Shown in pieces: positions 61,585 through 64,000 of a DNA stretch of 64,000 bases. Origin of the DNA: Pseudomonas sp. AOB-7 (GTDB lineage: Bacteria; Pseudomonadota; Gammaproteobacteria; Pseudomonadales; Pseudomonadaceae); NCBI RefSeq assembly GCF_003696305.1, contig NZ_RFFK01000014.1, forward strand, positions 17,232-81,231. Reading direction: 5' to 3'. The notes under the pieces are model-generated. The model was not told the DNA's origin. It worked only from the letters and a program-made list of their open reading frames with translations, and ran no database searches. Every line of letters begins with the position of its first letter. Position 1 is the first letter of the stretch. Position numbers and translations under genes: made by a program.

Positions 61585-63234
61585 TCAGGCCCCCGCCAGT
61601 TCCTGTTCGCGGATCAGCTTCTTGTTGATCTTGCCGACGCTGGTCTTGGGGATGTCGGCGACGAAACGGATCTGCCGCGGGATCGCCCACTTGTTGATCT
61701 GCCCGCTGTCGACGAACTGCTGCAGGTGCACTTCGATTGCCGCCTGGTCGAGGCTCGCGCCCGGCGCACAGACCACCAGGGCCAGCGGCCGCTCGCCCCA
61801 CTGCGCATCTGGGATACCGACCACGGCCACCGAGGCCACCGCTTCGTGCTGGCTGATCAGGTTCTCCAGGTCCAGCGAGCTGATCCATTCGCCGCCGGTC
61901 TTGATCACATCCTTGATGCGGTCCTTGATCTCCACCACGCCGCGGGCGTCGATCGAAGCCATGTCGCCGGTGTGCAGCCAGCCGCCCTGCCACAGCTCGG
62001 CGCCCTTCTGTGGCTCATGCAGGTAGCCCTGGGTCAGCCAGGGCGCGCGCACCACGATCTCGCCCAGGGCCACTCCATCATGGGCCACGTCCTGGCCGTT
62101 GGCGTCGACGATGCGCAGGTCGACCAGGGGGATCGGCACGCCGGTCTTGATCCGCTCGGGGATCTGTTCGTCCATCGGCAGGGCCAGGTCTTCGGTGCGC
62201 AGGTGGGTCAGGGTCAGCAGCGGGCAGGTCTCGGACATGCCGTAGCCGCAGTGCACGCGCATGCCCCGCTCGCTGGCTTGACGCGCCAGGCCGAGGGTCA
62301 GGGCGCTGCCGCCGAGCAGCATCTTCCAGCCGGTAAAATCGGTGCGCCTGCCCTCCTCGCACTCCAGCATCATCTGCAGGATGGTCGGCACGCAGTGGGA
62401 GAAGCTCACCCCCTCCTCGCGGAACAGGCGCACCAGGCTGTTGGGCTCGTAGCGGCCCGGATACACCTGCTTGAGCCCCATGGCCGTGGCCACGTAGGGC
62501 ACGCCCCAGGCATGCACGTGGAACATCGGGGTGATCGGCATGTACACGTCCCCCGAGCGCAGCAGCGGCTGGCCGTCCCAGCCGGCGAAGGTGCCCAGCT
62601 CGTTCATGGTGTGCAGCACCAGCTGACGGTGGCTGAAGTACACGCCCTTGGGGTTGCCAGTGGTGCCGGTGGTGTAGAACAGGGTGGCCACCGAGCGCTC
62701 GTCGAAATCGGGGAAATCGAAGTGGCTGGCGGCGCCGGCCAGCAGGGTCTCGTATTCGCCCAGCGACGGCAGCCGGGTCGGTTTGGCGCTGCTGTCGGTC
62801 AGCTGCACGTAACCCCTGACGGTTCTCAGCTCGCCCTGCACCTGCTCCATCAGCGGCAGGAAATCGTCATGCACCAGGACGATATCGTCCTCGGCGTGGT
62901 TCATGGTGTAGGCGACCTGCTCCGGCGACAGGCGGATATTCACCGTATGCAGCACGGCGCCGAGCATCGGCACGGCGAAGAAGCATTCCAGCGCGCGGTG
63001 GCTGTCCCAGTCCAGCAGGGCCACGGTGTCGCCGGCCTTGACCCCGGCGGCGGTCAGGGCGTTGGCCAGGCGCTGGATGCGCTCGTTTAGGGTGCGATAG
63101 CTGTAGCGCAGCCTGTCGGCGTAGACGATCTCCTGGTCCGGCTGGTAGCGCACCCCGGACAGCAGCAGGCGCTTGATCAGCAAGGGGTAGTCGTAGGCGC
63201 CCTCTGCCGGGGCAATTCTTTTTGTCGTCGCCAT
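61585..63234 (-). CDS. Medium/long-chain acyl-CoA ligase (AlkK-like, AMP-forming)
   Basis: This 549-residue ANL-family ligase has the phosphate loop TLFYTTGTTGNPKGVYFSHR near 190, GYGMSETCPLL near 330, GWLHTGDMASID near 420, DRIKDVIKTGGEWISSLDLE near 440 and the C-terminal catalytic Lys in KTSVGKINKKLI near 535. The N-terminal part is close in style to P. oleovorans AlkK. It should activate a fatty acid as CoA ester. The tandem AraC-type site lies 133-165 bases upstream. I used the ATG at 63234; the ribosome site is weak. Confidence 0.9.
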   Translation of the reverse strand: MATTKRIAPAEGAYDYPLLIKRLLLSGVRYQPDQEIVYADRLRYSYRTLNERIQRLANALTAAGVKAGDTVALLDWDSHRALECFFAVPMLGAVLHTVNIRLSPEQVAYTMNHAEDDIVLVHDDFLPLMEQVQGELRTVRGYVQLTDSSAKPTRLPSLGEYETLLAGAASHFDFPDFDERSVATLFYTTGTTGNPKGVYFSHRQLVLHTMNELGTFAGWDGQPLLRSGDVYMPITPMFHVHAWGVPYVATAMGLKQVYPGRYEPNSLVRLFREEGVSFSHCVPTILQMMLECEEGRRTDFTGWKMLLGGSALTLGLARQASERGMRVHCGYGMSETCPLLTLTHLRTEDLALPMDEQIPERIKTGVPIPLVDLRIVDANGQDVAHDGVALGEIVVRAPWLTQGYLHEPQKGAELWQGGWLHTGDMASIDARGVVEIKDRIKDVIKTGGEWISSLDLENLISQHEAVASVAVVGIPDAQWGERPLALVVCAPGASLDQAAIEVHLQQFVDSGQINKWAIPRQIRFVADIPKTSVGKINKKLIREQELAGA

Positions 63235-63366
63235 GTTTGTTTTCCCAACGTGACCGTTCTGAATGTTTGCATCGCTGCAGGCAGGGGTGCGCCTCATGGG
63301 CTCTCGCGCACGCGGCGGCGCCCCCTCTCGGGCCTACAGTAGAGAGCCCCGCCCGCTACCGCTTCG

Positions 63367-63399
63367 CCTACCACGTCATGCGCTTTACATTTGCTGACA
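63367..63399. promoter_or_regulatory. Tandem AraC-type site upstream of the acyl-CoA ligase
   Basis: CATTTGCTGACA (63388-63399), preceded by TTTA, is the strong box. CCTACCACGTCA (63367-63378) starts 21 bases earlier; only its CGTCA end and two other positions match, so this half is weak. Confidence 0.5.
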
Positions 63400-63480
63400 G
63401 CGCTGCTCGCTAGCGGACATGCGCAGTTCGTAGGGGGGATGACGCTCTTTTCATCCACCACAACGATGCGATCACGCCCT

Positions 63481-63506
63481 GGTGGATGGATGAAGCGCCA
63501 TCCACC
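63481..63506. repeat. REP-like inverted repeat
   Basis: GGTGGATGG and CCATCCACC form a perfect 9-bp stem around ATGAAGCG, followed by CGTAGGGTGCGCCGCGCGCA, a second common intergenic palindrome type of pseudomonads. The whole gap 63235-63742 holds the ligase control region, these repeats, a terminator and the structured repeat, but no gene. Confidence 0.6.
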
Positions 63507-63557
63507 CTACCAACGTCCCGCGTAGGGTGCGCCGCGCGCACCAGGGGTCCAAACGAA

Positions 63558-63583
63558 AAGCCCCGGCACTGGGGCCGGGGCTT
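63558..63583. terminator. Strong hairpin, possible terminator
   Basis: AAGCCCCGGC pairs with GCCGGGGCTT around ACTGGG. An A-run lies on its left side, giving a T-run on the minus strand, so it can end transcripts coming from the acyl-CoA dehydrogenase gene. Confidence 0.75.
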
Positions 63584-63602
63584 GCGGGAGTTGCTCGAGC
63601 GT

Positions 63603-63743
63603 AGAACCTGTGCACGATCTCGCGAGCTAGAGCACTACAAGGCAAAAACAGGCGAGGAAGCGGAGTGTACTTTTGTACATGAGCATTCCGAGCCTGTTTT
63701 TAACGCAGTAAGGCCGACGCGCAGCAGATCGTGGATAGGTTCT
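63603..63743 (-). repeat. Structured 141-bp repeat, copy 2, touching the acyl-CoA dehydrogenase stop
   Basis: Terminal inverted repeats match at 16 of 18 positions (AGAACCTGTGCACGATCT at the left; AGAACCTATCCACGATCT read from the right). Inside lie a long stem (AAAAACAGGC with GCCTGTTTTT), the conserved GAATGCTCAT, a TGTAC/GTACA hairpin and CGCTTCCTCGCC. The right end overlaps the stop codon of the dehydrogenase by one base, the same placing as copy 1 at the thiolase stop. Confidence 0.68.
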
Positions 63744-64000
63744 TAGAACTGCGCGGCGTCCAGCAGGTACAACGACTCGCTACCGGCCTTGACCGAGGCG
63801 CTCAGCGAGTGGATGCGCGGCAGCAGGCGGGCGAAGTAGAAGCGCGCGGTGCCCAGCTTGCTGGCGTAGAACGCGTCCTGCGCCTCCTTGCCCAGCGCAG
63901 CACGCGCCATCAACGCCCACATGTAGGCGTAGGCGGTATAGCCGAACACCTGCAGGTACTCCACCGACGCCGCGCCGATCTCGTTGGGGTTGCCCTTGGC
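63743..64000 (-). CDS. Acyl-CoA dehydrogenase, C-terminal end (gene continues beyond window)
   Basis: The last 85 codons and the stop are visible. The sequence (SVEYLQVFGYTAYAYMWALM, then ASKLGTARFYFARLLPRIHS and AGSESLYLLDAAQF) is the C-terminal domain of the 600-residue acyl-CoA dehydrogenases of the DmdC/FadE type. With the ligase downstream on the same strand it suggests a beta-oxidation unit. The structured repeat begins at its stop codon. Confidence 0.85.
   Translation of the reverse strand, partial: AKGNPNEIGAASVEYLQVFGYTAYAYMWALMARAALGKEAQDAFYASKLGTARFYFARLLPRIHSLSASVKAGSESLYLLDAAQF

Noticed and set aside
63603..63743. Classic transposon-derived MITE
   Set aside because: Terminal inverted repeats exist, but the related copy at 31378 has different yet still pairing ends, and no target duplication is seen, so a structured element fits better than a simple MITE.

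Overview
The window reads as a Pseudomonas chromosome: high-GC, GC-third-biased genes, and a run dusA, transaldolase, rssC/rssB, a PilZ protein, mlaA, a hotdog thioesterase, DUF4404 and queF that matches, from memory, the order around PA2795-PA2806 of P. aeruginosa. No rRNA, tRNA or CRISPR array was seen.

Positions 1 to about 17.2 kb are one end of an integrative conjugative element inserted in dusA. It holds a truncated Ais-like histidine phosphatase gene at the left edge, a P-type (Trb) mating-pair cassette in canonical order (traG, CopG-type gene, trbB, C, D, E, J, K-like, L, F, G, I, DUF2274), a HigBA and a HipBA toxin-antitoxin pair, a PrtN-type regulator, and a dusA-type tyrosine integrase next to the dusA 5' end. 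trbE carries a one-base frameshift, so self-transfer is doubtful unless this is a sequencing error. Relaxase genes and the second att site lie outside the window.

From 17.1 to 29.2 kb the content is core housekeeping: tRNA modification (dusA, queF), transaldolase, the RssC/RssB stress-signalling pair, lipid asymmetry (mlaA) and an acyltransferase. It ends in a degenerate, lower-GC stretch (27.3-29.2 kb) with at least two broken genes. 29.2-35.1 kb holds a beta-oxidation pair (FadB-type enzyme and thiolase), an auxin-efflux-type carrier and a secreted c-type cytochrome.

From 35.2 to 64 kb nearly every gene is on the minus strand and looks like an inducible catabolic block for a hydrophobic or ester-like substrate. 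It holds an envelope module (MMPL/RND protein, YCF48 propeller, DUF1329, DUF1302 barrel and a small hydrolase), a PAS chemoreceptor divergent from an AraC-type regulator, a short-chain dehydrogenase, and a long gene set with quinone oxidoreductase, TauD-type dioxygenase, beta-keto-acid cleavage enzyme, MFS carrier, FrnE/DsbA protein, Rieske protein, YeiH carrier, an orphan PHA synthase and a two-subunit 3-oxoacid CoA-transferase. DUF2950, DUF3300, PPK2, an acyl-CoA ligase and the end of an acyl-CoA dehydrogenase follow. The cleavage enzyme would make acetoacetate, which the CoA-transferase and thiolase can consume. Four promoter regions in this block (before the hydrolase, between chemoreceptor and regulator, before the oxidoreductase, before the ligase) share a 12-bp box CATTTnnTGACA with a weaker copy exactly 21 bp away. 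That is the layout of an AraC-family tandem site and suggests one regulon; it is the most interesting signal in the window. A second is a 137-141 bp structured repeat found twice, each time touching the stop codon of a lipid-metabolism gene, with stems that differ in sequence but remain self-complementary.
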